The notes under the pieces were generated by a model. It had not been told where the DNA came from and did no database searches. It was given only the letters and a program-made list of their open reading frames with translations. A DNA stretch of 64,000 nucleotides from Streptomyces sp. NBC_00775 (GTDB lineage Bacteria; Actinomycetota; Actinomycetes; Streptomycetales; Streptomycetaceae): NCBI RefSeq assembly GCF_036347135.1, contig NZ_CP108938.1, positions 8,618,001 through 8,682,000 of the forward strand, written 5' to 3'. This document shows, piece after piece, positions 1-8,775 of the stretch (position 1 is the first letter of the stretch; each line of letters opens with the position of its first letter). The translations under genes and the position numbers were made by a program.

Positions 1-7
1 TCATTGA

Positions 8-829
8 GTGAACCCTGAACAGCCCGAAGAACGCGGACCCGGCCGGTCCGCCGAGCGGGGCCCGGAGCGACCGGGCGAGCGGGACCCCGAAGGCCCGGAA
101 CAGCCGGACCGGGAGCGTCCGCAGGAGCGCGGTGCGCCGATCGGCCGCCGGGTGCTGCTCGGCACGCTCGGACTCGGCGCGCTGGGCGTGTTCGCCGCGC
201 CCACGCTCCAGCGCGGCCTCGAATCCTTCCTCGCCGGCGCCTCCGAGAAGGACCCCACCGGCCTGACCGGCCTGCTCCCCAATGGCGGCGGCTTCCGCTA
301 CTACTCGGTGGCGGCGTCCGTCCCGCACAAGAGCGAGGCGGACTACCGCCTCACCATCGACGGCCTCGTCGACCACCCCAAGACCTACACCCTGGCCGAC
401 CTGCGCGCCCTGCCCCAGACCCGCCTCGTCCACGACGTCCAGTGCGTGACCGGCTGGCGGGTGCCGGGCACCCCCTTCGAGGGCGTACGCCTGTCCCATC
501 TGCTCGACGCCGCCGGAGTGCGGTCCTCGGCCGGAGCGATCCGGTTCAACTGCTTCGACGGGACGTACACGGAGAGCCTCACGCTGAAGCAGGCGCGTCG
601 TGCCGACGTCCTGGTCGCCCTGCGCATGCAGGACAAGCCCCTCGGCCACAACCACGGCGGCCCCGTCCGCCTCTACGTAGCCCCCATGTACTTCTACAAG
701 TCCGCCAAATGGCTCTCCGGCATCACCGTCACCGAGGACGTCCGTCCCGGGTACTGGGAGAACCGGGGCTATGACGTGGACGCGTGGGTCGGCCGCTCGA
801 ACGGACGCGACGATGCACCCACGAGTTGA
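8..829 (+). CDS. molybdopterin-dependent oxidoreductase (sulfite oxidase / MsrP-like)
   Basis: 273 aa. The GTG start is fixed because the preceding in-frame codon is a stop. A charged, Pro/Glu/Arg-rich N-terminus (about 45 residues) leads to IGRRVLLGTLGLGALGVFA, a Tat-like or membrane-anchor segment, so the catalytic part probably lies outside the membrane. The core (about residues 95-260) has the sulfite-oxidase molybdopterin fold pattern, with VQCVTGW supplying the conserved Cys that ligates molybdenum in this superfamily. Family members reduce or oxidise sulfur compounds or repair oxidised methionines; the substrate here cannot be told. The next gene overlaps its end and encodes a haem b membrane protein, the usual electron partner, so the two probably form one redox unit. 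Confidence 0.88.
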   Translation: MNPEQPEERGPGRSAERGPERPGERDPEGPEQPDRERPQERGAPIGRRVLLGTLGLGALGVFAAPTLQRGLESFLAGASEKDPTGLTGLLPNGGGFRYYSVAASVPHKSEADYRLTIDGLVDHPKTYTLADLRALPQTRLVHDVQCVTGWRVPGTPFEGVRLSHLLDAAGVRSSAGAIRFNCFDGTYTESLTLKQARRADVLVALRMQDKPLGHNHGGPVRLYVAPMYFYKSAKWLSGITVTEDVRPGYWENRGYDVDAWVGRSNGRDDAPTS

Positions 830-1448
830 CGACACCCCCGCGGTGTCCCCGCATTCCTCCCGCGTACGCCGCTTCAGCCACGCCGAGCGCTGGGTGCACC
901 GCGTGACCGCCCTGCTGATGGGCGTGTGCGTGGCGACCGCGGCCTGCCTGTACATCCCCCAGTTCGCCGAACTCGTCGGCCGCCGTGAGCTCGTGGTCAG
1001 GATCCACGAAGTGGCGGGCGTGCTGCTCCCCCTGCCGGTCCTCGCGGGCCTGGCCTCCCGCGCCTTCCGCTCCGACCTGGGCTTCCTGAACCGCTTCGGG
1101 CCGCACGACCGGGTGTGGCTGCGCGCGGCCCTGCGGCGCGACAAGCGTCCGAAGTCGCGCCCCGCGGGCAAGTTCAACGCCGGACAGAAGATCTACGCGG
1201 CCTGGATCGCCGGTGCCACGCTGGTGATGCTCGGCACGGGCCTGCTGATGTGGTTCACCCATCTCACGCCGCTGATGTGGCGCACCTCGGCGACCTTCGT
1301 CCACGACTGGCTGGCCCTGACGATCGGCATCGTCCTCGCGGGCCACATCGGCATGGCGCTGGGCGACCCGGAGGCCCGCGAGGGACTGCGGACGGGGTCG
1401 GTGAGCCAGGAGTGGGCGGAGAGCGAGCATCCGCTCTGGCGGCCCTGA
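813..1448 (+). CDS. cytochrome b/b6-type membrane protein, partner of the molybdoenzyme
   Basis: 211 aa from the ATG inside the end of the preceding gene (17-nt overlap), which suggests translational coupling. Four hydrophobic segments carry histidines placed as haem b ligands in this family: RWVHRVTALL in the first helix, RIHEVAG in the second, and FVHDWL plus LAGHIG in the last two. The likely job is to pass electrons between the quinone pool and the exported molybdoenzyme, as YedZ-type or formate-dehydrogenase gamma-type subunits do. An in-frame ATG lies 42 bp upstream, but it would bury more of the upstream gene. The family assignment is firm; the physiological substrate is not known. Confidence 0.85.
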   Translation: MHPRVDDTPAVSPHSSRVRRFSHAERWVHRVTALLMGVCVATAACLYIPQFAELVGRRELVVRIHEVAGVLLPLPVLAGLASRAFRSDLGFLNRFGPHDRVWLRAALRRDKRPKSRPAGKFNAGQKIYAAWIAGATLVMLGTGLLMWFTHLTPLMWRTSATFVHDWLALTIGIVLAGHIGMALGDPEAREGLRTGSVSQEWAESEHPLWRP

Positions 1449-1521
1449 GCCCGGTCGTCCGGCGGTCCTGAGTCCGGTCGCCCGAGTACGGCTGTCCGGC
1501 GGCCCTGAGCAGGGCCGCCGG

Positions 1522-2550
1522 TCAGGGCTTGGACAGCGCCTCCTGGCACTCCTTCGCGCGATACGTGAGCCCGCTGACGTACTCGACGCGCAGCCCTGGA
1601 TCCCCCTCCCGCAGCACATAGAGGGTGCCGTCCCACGGTGCCCAGTGCCGCGGCACGAGGAACAGCCGGTCGCCCGAGACATGGAACAGCCGCAGCCCGG
1701 CATAGCGGTAGTGATAGGGGCTGCCCTTCTCCGCGACGACCGAGACACAGCTGCCGCCGCCCGTGATGAGCAGGTCCTGTTTGCTGAACACGACCACGGC
1801 CGGGAACCCGTCGGCCACGGTGGCGGTCGTCTCCTCGGCCCGGCCCCGGCCCACGATCCCGGCGTACGCGGACACCGCCCAGAACAGCGAGACGACGGCC
1901 ACCAGCAGGGCGGGACCCCAGATCCGTGCCGCCCGGTAGCGGTCGGCGGACGGCGGCCCGGCCGGCTCCGGGCGCGTGTGCGCGTACGCGCCGAGCAGTA
2001 CGGCGACGATCGCCACCAGCGGGATGACCAGGTCCAGTACATCCCTGGCCAGCGGATACAGCGCCACCAGCAGCAGCGCGGCCACCCAGGCGTGCCGCAG
2101 GACCCGCAGCACCCCCGTGGCCCGCACGGGATGTCGCTGGACCCAGTGGTGCAGCGCCGTCGCGGCCATCGCGGCGGCGGCCGCCACGAGTACGGGGATG
2201 TACAGGGCGTCCACGCTGCGCAGCAGGTAGTCGGCCGTGGAGAACCGGAAGAGCGTGTCCCGCAGCCCCAGGGCCTTCGTCTCGGCGTCGGTGCTGGCCC
2301 AGCCGAAGTAGAAGAGCACGGCCGTGAAGAGGGAGAGCAGGGAACCCGCGGTGCCGATGAACTCCAGCCATTTCGGGCCGACATGCGCGGGCGTGGGCGT
2401 GGGCGGAGTGAGGGTCGGTTCGGGATCGGGGGGTGTCGGGGCGGGAGCGGGAGGCGGTGGAGGCTCGGGAGTGTGAGGAGTGCGGTGGAGTCTGGTCCGG
2501 GTGCGGGCCAGCGCCGTACGCATACGCCGCAGCCGGGCGCGGCCGCTCAC
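1522..2550 (-). CDS. multi-pass membrane protein of unknown function
   Basis: 342 aa, no family recognised. The N-terminal 55 residues are basic and then strongly proline-rich, likely a cytoplasmic flexible tail. Five or so hydrophobic segments follow (around residues 62-80, 115-135, 150-170, 172-190 and 210-230), then an extracytoplasmic C-terminal domain of about 110 residues with two cysteines. It shares a 4-nt ATGA overlap with the upstream lipoprotein gene, so the two are translated together and probably work together at the membrane. It converges with the cytochrome gene. The 73 bp between them carry a near-repeat (GGCGGCCCTGAGC at both edges) but no clear terminator. Confidence 0.75.
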   Translation of the reverse strand: MSGRARLRRMRTALARTRTRLHRTPHTPEPPPPPAPAPTPPDPEPTLTPPTPTPAHVGPKWLEFIGTAGSLLSLFTAVLFYFGWASTDAETKALGLRDTLFRFSTADYLLRSVDALYIPVLVAAAAAMAATALHHWVQRHPVRATGVLRVLRHAWVAALLLVALYPLARDVLDLVIPLVAIVAVLLGAYAHTRPEPAGPPSADRYRAARIWGPALLVAVVSLFWAVSAYAGIVGRGRAEETTATVADGFPAVVVFSKQDLLITGGGSCVSVVAEKGSPYHYRYAGLRLFHVSGDRLFLVPRHWAPWDGTLYVLREGDPGLRVEYVSGLTYRAKECQEALSKP

Positions 2551-3572
2551 GGGGTGGCCGAGGGGGAGCCGCTGTCGGGTGAGCCGCCCGTGTCGGGAGC
2601 CACGAGGGTGAAGGCGTTCTCCTTGGTCGCCGAATCGCCGTACTGCACGGTCACGCTGACGGACTTCGGGTACTGGCCCGTCTCCAGGCTCGGGACCTCG
2701 ATGGAGACGACCTCCCGGTCACCGGACCCCGAAACGAAAGCGCAGGGAGCGTCCAGAGGCTTGCCGTCGATGAGCACGGTGCCGCCGTTCTGCACCTCCC
2801 CGAGGTTGTAGTACGTGCCGTGCAGCTCGATCGTGATGGTCTCGCCCGGCTTCGCCTCACCGTCGCCGCCCACGTCGACCGCGGTGATCTCGAAGTCGCA
2901 GGCCTCGGTACCGCCGGAGGAGCCCTTCAACCGCGCTGTGGCCGTGGGGTGTTGCTTGTGGAACTGCAGGATGCCGCCGAGTACGGCGTAGGCGGCGCGG
3001 TCCTTGCAGGTGTTGATCCCGCCGCCGGTCGCGGCGTAGTCCGAGGCAGCGTCGGCCCAGCTGCCGCCCAGGCCCTGGACGGCAGCGCAGGCGCTGGCCA
3101 GGCCGTGGAGCACTTGCCAGTCGGCCTCCGCCGGAATGCTCTTGAGAATGGTCTCGCAGTCGGAAGGGGCCTGGCGGAGGCCGTCGTAGACGCTCTGCGG
3201 GTCGGGCGCGACATCGGTGTTGGGCGAGTGCGGTCCCAGGGGGAGCCACGCGGGGCCGTCGAGATGCCCGCCCCCGCCCCCGCCCGGACTTCCACTCCCG
3301 CCCGAACTCCCGGAACCATCAGTGCCGTTGGAGCTCCCGGAGCCAACTGAGCCCTCGGCCCCGCTGTCGCCCGACGGCCGCCACGTGGGGGTGGATCCTC
3401 CGGTCCCCGTCCCCTGACCGCCGTCCGACACCCCACTGGGCACGCTCGTGTCGCTGCTGCCACCCCCAGCCGACGGGCCGCCCCCGCCACCCCCGCACGC
3501 GGCCGCCACCGTGACGGCCAGTGCTCCGGTGACGAACAGCCCAGCGATGCGCACCCCGAGCGATAACGCCAT
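2547..3572 (-). CDS. predicted lipoprotein, Gly/Ser-rich linker plus Ig-like domain
   Basis: 341 aa. The first 26 residues form a lipoprotein signal ending in a lipobox-like AVTVAAAC, so the mature protein should be lipidated at that Cys and held on the outer face of the membrane. A low-complexity Gly/Ser/Asp linker runs to about residue 105. A helical, Cys-containing domain follows (about 110-220), then a beta-rich segment (about 225-325) with the GETITIELHGTYYN pattern of Ig or IPT/TIG-like folds. It is the first gene of a two-gene unit with the membrane protein that overlaps its stop by 4 nt. Function unknown; a surface-exposed binding role is only inferred from the architecture. Confidence 0.78.
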   Translation of the reverse strand: MALSLGVRIAGLFVTGALAVTVAAACGGGGGGPSAGGGSSDTSVPSGVSDGGQGTGTGGSTPTWRPSGDSGAEGSVGSGSSNGTDGSGSSGGSGSPGGGGGGHLDGPAWLPLGPHSPNTDVAPDPQSVYDGLRQAPSDCETILKSIPAEADWQVLHGLASACAAVQGLGGSWADAASDYAATGGGINTCKDRAAYAVLGGILQFHKQHPTATARLKGSSGGTEACDFEITAVDVGGDGEAKPGETITIELHGTYYNLGEVQNGGTVLIDGKPLDAPCAFVSGSGDREVVSIEVPSLETGQYPKSVSVTVQYGDSATKENAFTLVAPDTGGSPDSGSPSATP

Positions 3573-3739
3573 GACGCCCCCGTTGAGATCGCCCCGGGGA
3601 CATGCCGCTTCGGGTCGGTGGTCGCGCGCAGCCCGGGGGTCTCCTCATGATGGGACCGCCCGTGCCGGTTCGGGAAGGCGGTCCGCCGAGGATGCGAAAG
3701 CAGGCACAAAGAGGTACTCAGGAGGTGTTCGGCAGGTGC

Positions 3740-4765
3740 TCAGGAGGCGAAATCGAGCAGCACCTTGCAGGACTTGTTCCGGTCGGCGGCGAGCGCGAAC
3801 GCCGACTCCGCGTCCCGGACGGGGACCACCGCGCTGACGAGGTCGTCGAACGAGGACTCGACCGCGAGCAGGGCCAGCGCGTCGTCGAACTCCGTGTCGA
3901 AGCGGAAGGCGCCGCGCAGCTCGATCTCCCGGCTCACCACCAGGTTCCCCGCGAAGGGGCTCTGCCCGGGCGGCAGCATGCCGAGCTGGACGACGACCCC
4001 GCCGCGCCGCACGAGGCGGAGGCAGCTGTCGAGGCCCGCGGCGACACCGGACGCCTCGATGGCGACGTCGACCTCGGAGGGCCAGGAGGGATCGGCGGGA
4101 TCGTCGGCCCGTACGACCGCGTCCGCGCCGGCCGACACGGCGTATGCCAGTGCCTGCGGCAGCAGATCCGTGACCGTGATCCGCGCGGCGCCCGCGGCCT
4201 TCGCGGCGGCCACCACGAGGCAGCCGATGGGCCCGGCCCCCGTCACCAGCACGTGCCGGCCCGCCATGGTCCCGGCCCGCCGTACCGCGTGCAGTGCGAC
4301 GGACAGCGGCTCGGCGAGGGCCGCCCGGCGCAGTTCGAGGCCGGCCGGGAGTGGCCTCAACTGTTCGGCGGGTACGGCCACTTGGGCCGCGAATCCGCCC
4401 TGGACGTGCGGTGTGCGGGCCGCGCTGCCGAGGTAGCGCGTGTCCCGGCAGACGTTCCGCCGACTGTCCGCGCACTCCGGACACACCCCGCACGGGGTCG
4501 CCGGGTGCACCGCAACAGCCGTACCCACCGCCGGACCTGAGGCTCCGTCACCGTACGAGACGACCGTCCCGACCACCTCGTGCCCGAGCACCATCGGCTC
4601 CGCGAGGCGGAAGTCGCCGACCCCGCCGTGTCGCCAGTAGTGCAGGTCGGACCCGCAGACCCCGCCGTAGCGGACGGCCACCAGTGCCTGGCCGGGGCCG
4701 GGCTCGGGGGCCGGCAACTCGTCCACGCGCAGGTCGCCCTGACCGTGGATCACGCAACCCAGCAT
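3740..4765 (-). CDS. idnD: L-idonate 5-dehydrogenase-like zinc alcohol dehydrogenase
   Basis: 341 aa, medium-chain zinc dehydrogenase. The N-terminal catalytic zinc site is visible in GGVCGSDLHYW and GHEVVG. The structural zinc region has CGVCPECADSRRNVC. The Rossmann dinucleotide motif VTGAGPIGCLVVAAAKAAG lies in the middle. The family oxidises L-idonate (or a related sugar acid) to 5-ketogluconate. The position, 17 bp downstream of the SDR gene and with gluconate transport and kinase genes upstream, fits the idonate/5-ketogluconate/gluconate pathway. ATG chosen at 4765 because MLGCVIHGQGDL matches the family N-terminus; a GTG lies one codon upstream. Last gene of the operon; 167 non-coding bp separate it from the lipoprotein gene. 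Confidence 0.88.
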   Translation of the reverse strand: MLGCVIHGQGDLRVDELPAPEPGPGQALVAVRYGGVCGSDLHYWRHGGVGDFRLAEPMVLGHEVVGTVVSYGDGASGPAVGTAVAVHPATPCGVCPECADSRRNVCRDTRYLGSAARTPHVQGGFAAQVAVPAEQLRPLPAGLELRRAALAEPLSVALHAVRRAGTMAGRHVLVTGAGPIGCLVVAAAKAAGAARITVTDLLPQALAYAVSAGADAVVRADDPADPSWPSEVDVAIEASGVAAGLDSCLRLVRRGGVVVQLGMLPPGQSPFAGNLVVSREIELRGAFRFDTEFDDALALLAVESSFDDLVSAVVPVRDAESAFALAADRNKSCKVLLDFAS

Positions 4766-4782
4766 CACAGTCTCCCTGGAGG

Positions 4783-5541
4783 TCACAGCACGCTCGTCAT
4801 GCCGCCGTCGACGTACAGCACCTGCCCGCCGACGAAGTCCGCGGCGGGGGAGGCGAGGAAGAGCACCCCGCCGACCAGGTCCTCGGTGCGGCCCCAGCGG
4901 CCGGCCGGGGTGCGCCGTCGTACCCAGGCGCTGAACTCCTCGTCCTCGACCAGGGGCCTGGTCAGCTCGGTCTCGATGTAGCCGGGGCCGAGGCCGTTGA
5001 CCTGCACGCCCAACGGGCCCCAGTCCGCGCACATGCCCTTGGTGAGCATCTTCAGGGCGCCCTTGGTCGCCGCGTACGGCGCGATGCCGGGGCGGACCAC
5101 CTCGCTCTGCAGCGAGCAGATGTTGATGATCTTGCCCTGGCCGCGTTCCGTCATCCGGCGGGCCGCCTCACGGCCGACCAGGAACGCGCTGGTGAGGTTG
5201 GTGTCCAGGATCCGGTGCCAGTCGAAGTCCGTGAACTCCAGGAGCGGGGCACGCAGTTGCATGCCCGCGTTGTTGACCAGGATGTCCAGCGGGCCCACCC
5301 GCTCCTCGACATCCGCTATCCCGGCGGCCACCGAGGGGCCGTCGGTCACGTCGAACGCGGCCGTATGGACGTCACCGGGCAGCTCGGCGGCTGCCTGGGT
5401 GAGGCGTTCGGTGTCCCGTCCGTTGAGGACGACCGTGCAGCCGGCCTCCGCGAGGCCCCGCGCGAGGGCGAGCCCGATGCCCCGGCTGGAGCCGGTGACC
5501 AGGGCCGTACGACCGCTGATGTCGAAGAGAGGGTGAGCCAT
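4783..5541 (-). CDS. idnO: gluconate 5-dehydrogenase, SDR family
   Basis: 252 aa, classical short-chain dehydrogenase. It shows the cofactor motif TGSSRGIG near residue 17, NNAG near 90, and the catalytic YAATK near 156. It would interconvert 5-ketogluconate and D-gluconate with NAD(P)H in the cytoplasm. It lies 10 bp after the gluconate symporter gene and 17 bp before the idonate dehydrogenase gene, so it is clearly co-transcribed. With its neighbours it completes the route idonate to 5-ketogluconate to gluconate to 6-phosphogluconate. Length and motifs are normal for the family. Confidence 0.9.
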   Translation of the reverse strand: MAHPLFDISGRTALVTGSSRGIGLALARGLAEAGCTVVLNGRDTERLTQAAAELPGDVHTAAFDVTDGPSVAAGIADVEERVGPLDILVNNAGMQLRAPLLEFTDFDWHRILDTNLTSAFLVGREAARRMTERGQGKIINICSLQSEVVRPGIAPYAATKGALKMLTKGMCADWGPLGVQVNGLGPGYIETELTRPLVEDEEFSAWVRRRTPAGRWGRTEDLVGGVLFLASPAADFVGGQVLYVDGGMTSVL

Positions 5542-5551
5542 TCCCGTACCC

Positions 5552-6949
5552 CTAAATCACGAGCGAGAGCAGCAGGATCAGTCCGCCGGCCACCACCGAG
5601 ATGATCGTCTCCATGACGGACCAGGTCTTGATGGTCTGGCCGACGTTGAGGCCGAAGTACTCCTTGACCAGCCAGAATCCGGCGTCGTTGACGTGGCTGA
5701 AGAAGAGCGAGCCGGCGCCGATGGCCAGGACGAGGAGGGAGGTGTGGGCGGTCGACATGTCGGCGGCCAGCGGGGCGACCAGACCGGCCGCCGAGATGGT
5801 GGCCACCGTCGCCGAGCCGGTCGCCAGGCGGATGGCCACGGCGATCAGCCAGGCGAGCAGGAGGGCGGGGATGGACCAGTCCTTGGAGATGTCCAGGATC
5901 ATCTGGCCGACGCCGGAGTCGATGAGGGTCGCCTTGAAGCCGCCGCCGGCGCCGACGATGAGGAGGATGCCGGCGATGGGGGCGAACGACTTCTCGACCG
6001 TGGTCGCCAGGCGGTCCTTGGTGAAGCCGGCCGCGCGGCCGAGGGTGAACATGCCGACTATGACGGCGGTGAGCAGGGCGATGAGCGGGGAGCCGATGAC
6101 GTCGAAGACGCGCTGGACCATGTGGGTGGGGTCGTCGACGATGATGTCGACCAGGGCCTTGGACAGCATCAGGACGACCGGCAGCAGCATCGTGGCGAGG
6201 GTGGCGCCGAAGCCGGGGCGCTTCTCCAGGTCCGCGGAGGCACGGGTCGGAATCATGCCGTCGGGGGCCGGGACGTCCACCCAACGGGCCGCGTACTTCG
6301 AGAACACCGGGCCCGCGATGATCACCGTCGGGATGGCGATCAGGACGCCGAGCGCGAGGGTGATGCCGAGGTTGGCGCCGACCGCGTCGATGGCGACCAG
6401 CGGGCCGGGGTGCGGCGGGATCAGGCCGTGCATGACGGACAGGCCGGCGAGGGCCGGGATGCCGATGCGCATCAGGGAGTAGTTGCCGCGCTTGGCGACC
6501 ATCAGGACGACCGGTATCAGCAGGACGATGCCGACCTCGAAGAACAGCGGCAGGCCGATGACGGAGGCGATGAGCACCATCGCCCAGGGCATGGCGCGTC
6601 CGCCGGCCTTGGCGAGGATGGTGTCGACGATCTGGTCGGCGCCACCGGAGTCGGCGAGCAGTTTGCCGAGGATCGCGCCGAGGGCGATCAGGACGCCGAC
6701 GCCGGCGACGGTGGTGCCCAGTCCGGTGGTGAAGCTGACGATCGTCTTGTCGAGCGGTGCTCCGGCGAACGCGCCGAGGGCGAGTGAGCCGATGGTCAGG
6801 GCCAGGAATGCGTGCAGCTTGAACTGGGTGATGAGCAGGACGATGACGGCGATGCCGGCCAGCACGGCGATGCCCAGCTGGGCATGGCCGGCCGAGGTGA
6901 TCGGCTCGACGGCGTCCGCTGCCAGCATCTCGACGCTGAGTCTGGTCAC
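5552..6949 (-). CDS. gntP: gluconate:H+ symporter, GntP family
   Basis: 465 aa, about 12-14 hydrophobic segments along the whole length, as expected for GntP-type permeases (about 440-460 aa). Family-typical stretches include HPGPLVAIDAVGANLG and HVNDAGFWLVKEYFG. It imports gluconate with protons. GTG start with AAGGGAA 7 nt upstream. It follows the gluconokinase gene by 71 bp and precedes the dehydrogenases closely. A second start a few codons inside (VEMLAADAV) is possible but has no better ribosome site. Confidence 0.92.
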   Translation of the reverse strand: MTRLSVEMLAADAVEPITSAGHAQLGIAVLAGIAVIVLLITQFKLHAFLALTIGSLALGAFAGAPLDKTIVSFTTGLGTTVAGVGVLIALGAILGKLLADSGGADQIVDTILAKAGGRAMPWAMVLIASVIGLPLFFEVGIVLLIPVVLMVAKRGNYSLMRIGIPALAGLSVMHGLIPPHPGPLVAIDAVGANLGITLALGVLIAIPTVIIAGPVFSKYAARWVDVPAPDGMIPTRASADLEKRPGFGATLATMLLPVVLMLSKALVDIIVDDPTHMVQRVFDVIGSPLIALLTAVIVGMFTLGRAAGFTKDRLATTVEKSFAPIAGILLIVGAGGGFKATLIDSGVGQMILDISKDWSIPALLLAWLIAVAIRLATGSATVATISAAGLVAPLAADMSTAHTSLLVLAIGAGSLFFSHVNDAGFWLVKEYFGLNVGQTIKTWSVMETIISVVAGGLILLLSLVI

Positions 6950-7020
6950 GGTGGTTCCCTTGCTTTGAGAAAGGCCTGAGTAGGTAAGGGGGTTACTGCG
7001 AGGAGGGGGGGAGGAGGGGG

Positions 7021-7548
7021 CTACTGCGCGGGCTGGGCGAGAGCCCGGAGCGCGGCCACGGCCCGCTCGGTGATCTCCCCGGGGTCGCCCGACACGTCCA
7101 CGGCGACACCCGCCTCGTCCGCCTCCAGCGGCTGCAGGGTGGCGAACTGGGAGTCCAGGAGCGCCGTCGGCATGAAGTGCCCCTGGCGGTGCGACATCCG
7201 GTCCTCGATGAGCTTCCGGTCACCGGTGAGGTGGACGAAGACGACGCCGGGGGCCGCCGCCCGCAGCCGGTCCCGGTAGCCGCGCTTGAGCGCCGAGCTG
7301 CTGACCACCCCGCCGAGTCCCGCCCGGTCGTGCGCCCAGCGGCCGATCGCGTCCAGCCAGGGCCACCGGTCCTCGTCGGTCAGTGGGTGCCCGGCCGTCA
7401 TCTTGTCGATGTTGGCCTGCGGGTGGAAGTCGTCGCCCTCGGCGTAGGGAACGCCGAGCCGGGCCGCAAGCAGGGGACCGATCGTGGTCTTGCCGGTGCC
7501 TGCGACGCCCATGACCACGACCACGTGGGGGGTACGCACTAGCTGCAT
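7021..7548 (-). CDS. gntK: gluconokinase
   Basis: 175 aa, P-loop kinase with Walker A GVAGTGKT near residue 15 and the gluconokinase signature EGDDFHPQANIDKM, followed by DRWPWLD. It phosphorylates D-gluconate to 6-phosphogluconate, feeding the pentose phosphate pathway. First gene of the four-gene operon. The ATG at 7548 is preferred; the frame stays open 14 codons further up, but that extension would cover the 23-bp palindrome proposed as the operator. The shorter form has normal family length. Confidence 0.92.
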   Translation of the reverse strand: MQLVRTPHVVVVMGVAGTGKTTIGPLLAARLGVPYAEGDDFHPQANIDKMTAGHPLTDEDRWPWLDAIGRWAHDRAGLGGVVSSSALKRGYRDRLRAAAPGVVFVHLTGDRKLIEDRMSHRQGHFMPTALLDSQFATLQPLEADEAGVAVDVSGDPGEITERAVAALRALAQPAQ

Positions 7549-7564
7549 CGTGCTCTCGCTGTCT

Positions 7565-7587
7565 TCGTCGACATCTGATGTCGACGA
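7565..7587. promoter_or_regulatory. 23-bp palindrome, candidate operator of the gluconate regulator
   Basis: Perfect inverted repeat with 11-bp arms around one central base (TCGTCGACATC, T, GATGTCGACGA). It sits just upstream of gntK and in the interval divergent from the GntR-type regulator. A second short dyad, AAGTCTGACTT, lies at 7634-7644 near the regulator side. Either could be the binding site through which gluconate or 6-phosphogluconate relieves repression. The symmetry is seen directly; the regulatory role is inferred from position. Confidence 0.55.
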
Positions 7588-7678
7588 CACTGAAACTCAT
7601 TAGGTACGACGAATTCAAGAGTCTGTGACATATAAGTCTGACTTTTTGTTCCCGGCGGCATCCTCGTACGCTGGCTCC

Positions 7679-8380
7679 ATGAGCACACGGGGCCGGGGGC
7701 TGCACGGACATGTACTGGAATGCCTCGGGCCGGCGATCACGGCGGGTGAGTACCCGCCGGGCAGCGTGCTGCGGACGGACGAGCTCGCGCAGCGCTTCGA
7801 GGTGTCCCGCTCCGTGATGCGCGAGGCGGTCCGGGTGCTCGAATCCATGTACCTCGTCGAGTCCCGCCGCCGCGTCGGCGTGACGGTCCGCCCCAAGGCC
7901 GAGTGGAACGTGTACGACCCTCAGGTCATCCGCTGGCGGCTGGCCGGCGCCGACCGCCCCCACCAGCTGCGTTCACTCACCGTGCTGAGGTCCGCCGTCG
8001 AACCCGTCGCCGCCGGCCTGGCCGCCCGCCACGCCACCGCGGAGCAGTGCGCCGAGCTCACCGAGTGCGCGCTCGGCATGGTCGCGACGTCACGCGGCCA
8101 TCAGCTGGAGGGGTACCTCGTCCATGACGTCGCCTTCCACCGGGTGATCCTCAACGCGTCGGGCAACGAGATGTTCGCCCGCCTCGGTGACGTCGTCACG
8201 GAGGTCCTGGCGGGCCGTACCCACCACGAAGTCATGTTCGAGGACCCCGACCCCGCGGCCGTCACCCTGCACGTCAAGGTCGCGGAGGCCGTCCGCGAGG
8301 GCGACGCCGTCCGCGCGGAGGAACTCACCCGCGAGATCACGGTCGGCGCGCTGCACGAACTGGACATCCTCGCGCCCTGA
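7679..8380 (+). CDS. gntR: GntR/FadR-family transcriptional regulator of gluconate genes
   Basis: 233 aa. The N-terminal winged helix-turn-helix (about residues 5-75) contains ELAQRFEVSRSVMREAVRVL, the GntR-family recognition region. The C-terminal all-helical FCD domain (about 95-225) has the spaced Asp/His pattern (VHDVAFHRVIL) used for metal or ligand binding. Divergent from gntK across about 130 bp that hold the palindromes. It most likely represses the gluconate operon until a sugar acid binds. I remember the S. coelicolor counterpart as SCO1678, a gluconate-operon repressor. ATG at 7679 chosen by alignment of the winged-helix start; a GTG at 7625 would run through the operator region. 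Confidence 0.87.
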   Translation: MSTRGRGLHGHVLECLGPAITAGEYPPGSVLRTDELAQRFEVSRSVMREAVRVLESMYLVESRRRVGVTVRPKAEWNVYDPQVIRWRLAGADRPHQLRSLTVLRSAVEPVAAGLAARHATAEQCAELTECALGMVATSRGHQLEGYLVHDVAFHRVILNASGNEMFARLGDVVTEVLAGRTHHEVMFEDPDPAAVTLHVKVAEAVREGDAVRAEELTREITVGALHELDILAP

Positions 8381-8383
8381 CGG

Positions 8384-8761
8384 CTACTCGGCGAAGTCTC
8401 CGTCGACGTAGACCCAGGCACCGTCGACCCGCTCGAACCGGCTGCGCTCGTGCAGCGTGCCGCCCCGGTAGGAGGCCCGGAAGGTGACGGTGCCCGTGGA
8501 GTGGAACGCCGACCCGTCACTCGTGGCGAGAATCTCCAGGCCGGTCCACCGCATCCCGGCGTCGAACTCCACCCGCACCGGCCGCGTCCTCGGATGCCAG
8601 GTGCGCAGCAGGTACCCCTCGTCCTCCTTCACGAAGGCGCTGTAGCGCGACCGCATCAGCGCCTCCGCGGTCGGCGCCGCGGCCTCACCGCGGTGGAACC
8701 GCCCACAGCACTTCACATAGGGCTCGGGAAGCCCACAGGGACAGGACGAACGACTGGTCAT
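8384..8761 (-). CDS. YchJ-like protein (UPF0225)
   Basis: 125 aa. The N-terminus SSCPCGLPEPYVKCCGRFH is the cysteine cluster typical of YchJ/SEC-C-like proteins and likely binds zinc. The rest has the NTF2-like pattern MRSRYSAFVKEDEGYLLRTW common to this family. The biochemical role is unknown. Start at the ATG giving MTSRSSCPC; a second ATG three codons upstream is equally possible and begins 5 bp after the aminopeptidase stop. It ends 3 bp from the convergent gntR stop, so no separate terminator fits between them. Confidence 0.82.
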   Translation of the reverse strand: MTSRSSCPCGLPEPYVKCCGRFHRGEAAAPTAEALMRSRYSAFVKEDEGYLLRTWHPRTRPVRVEFDAGMRWTGLEILATSDGSAFHSTGTVTFRASYRGGTLHERSRFERVDGAWVYVDGDFAE

Positions 8762-8775
8762 GACGGCCATTGTGC

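Noticed and set aside
1449..1521. Terminator between the convergent cytochrome and membrane-protein genes
   Set aside because: Only direct near-repeats (GGCGGCCCTGAGC) are present; no stable hairpin was found by eye.
729..2384. Very long minus-strand frame across the cytochrome b and membrane-protein genes
   Set aside because: Arg/Pro/Ser-rich translation typical of antisense high-GC DNA. It conflicts with two well-supported genes.
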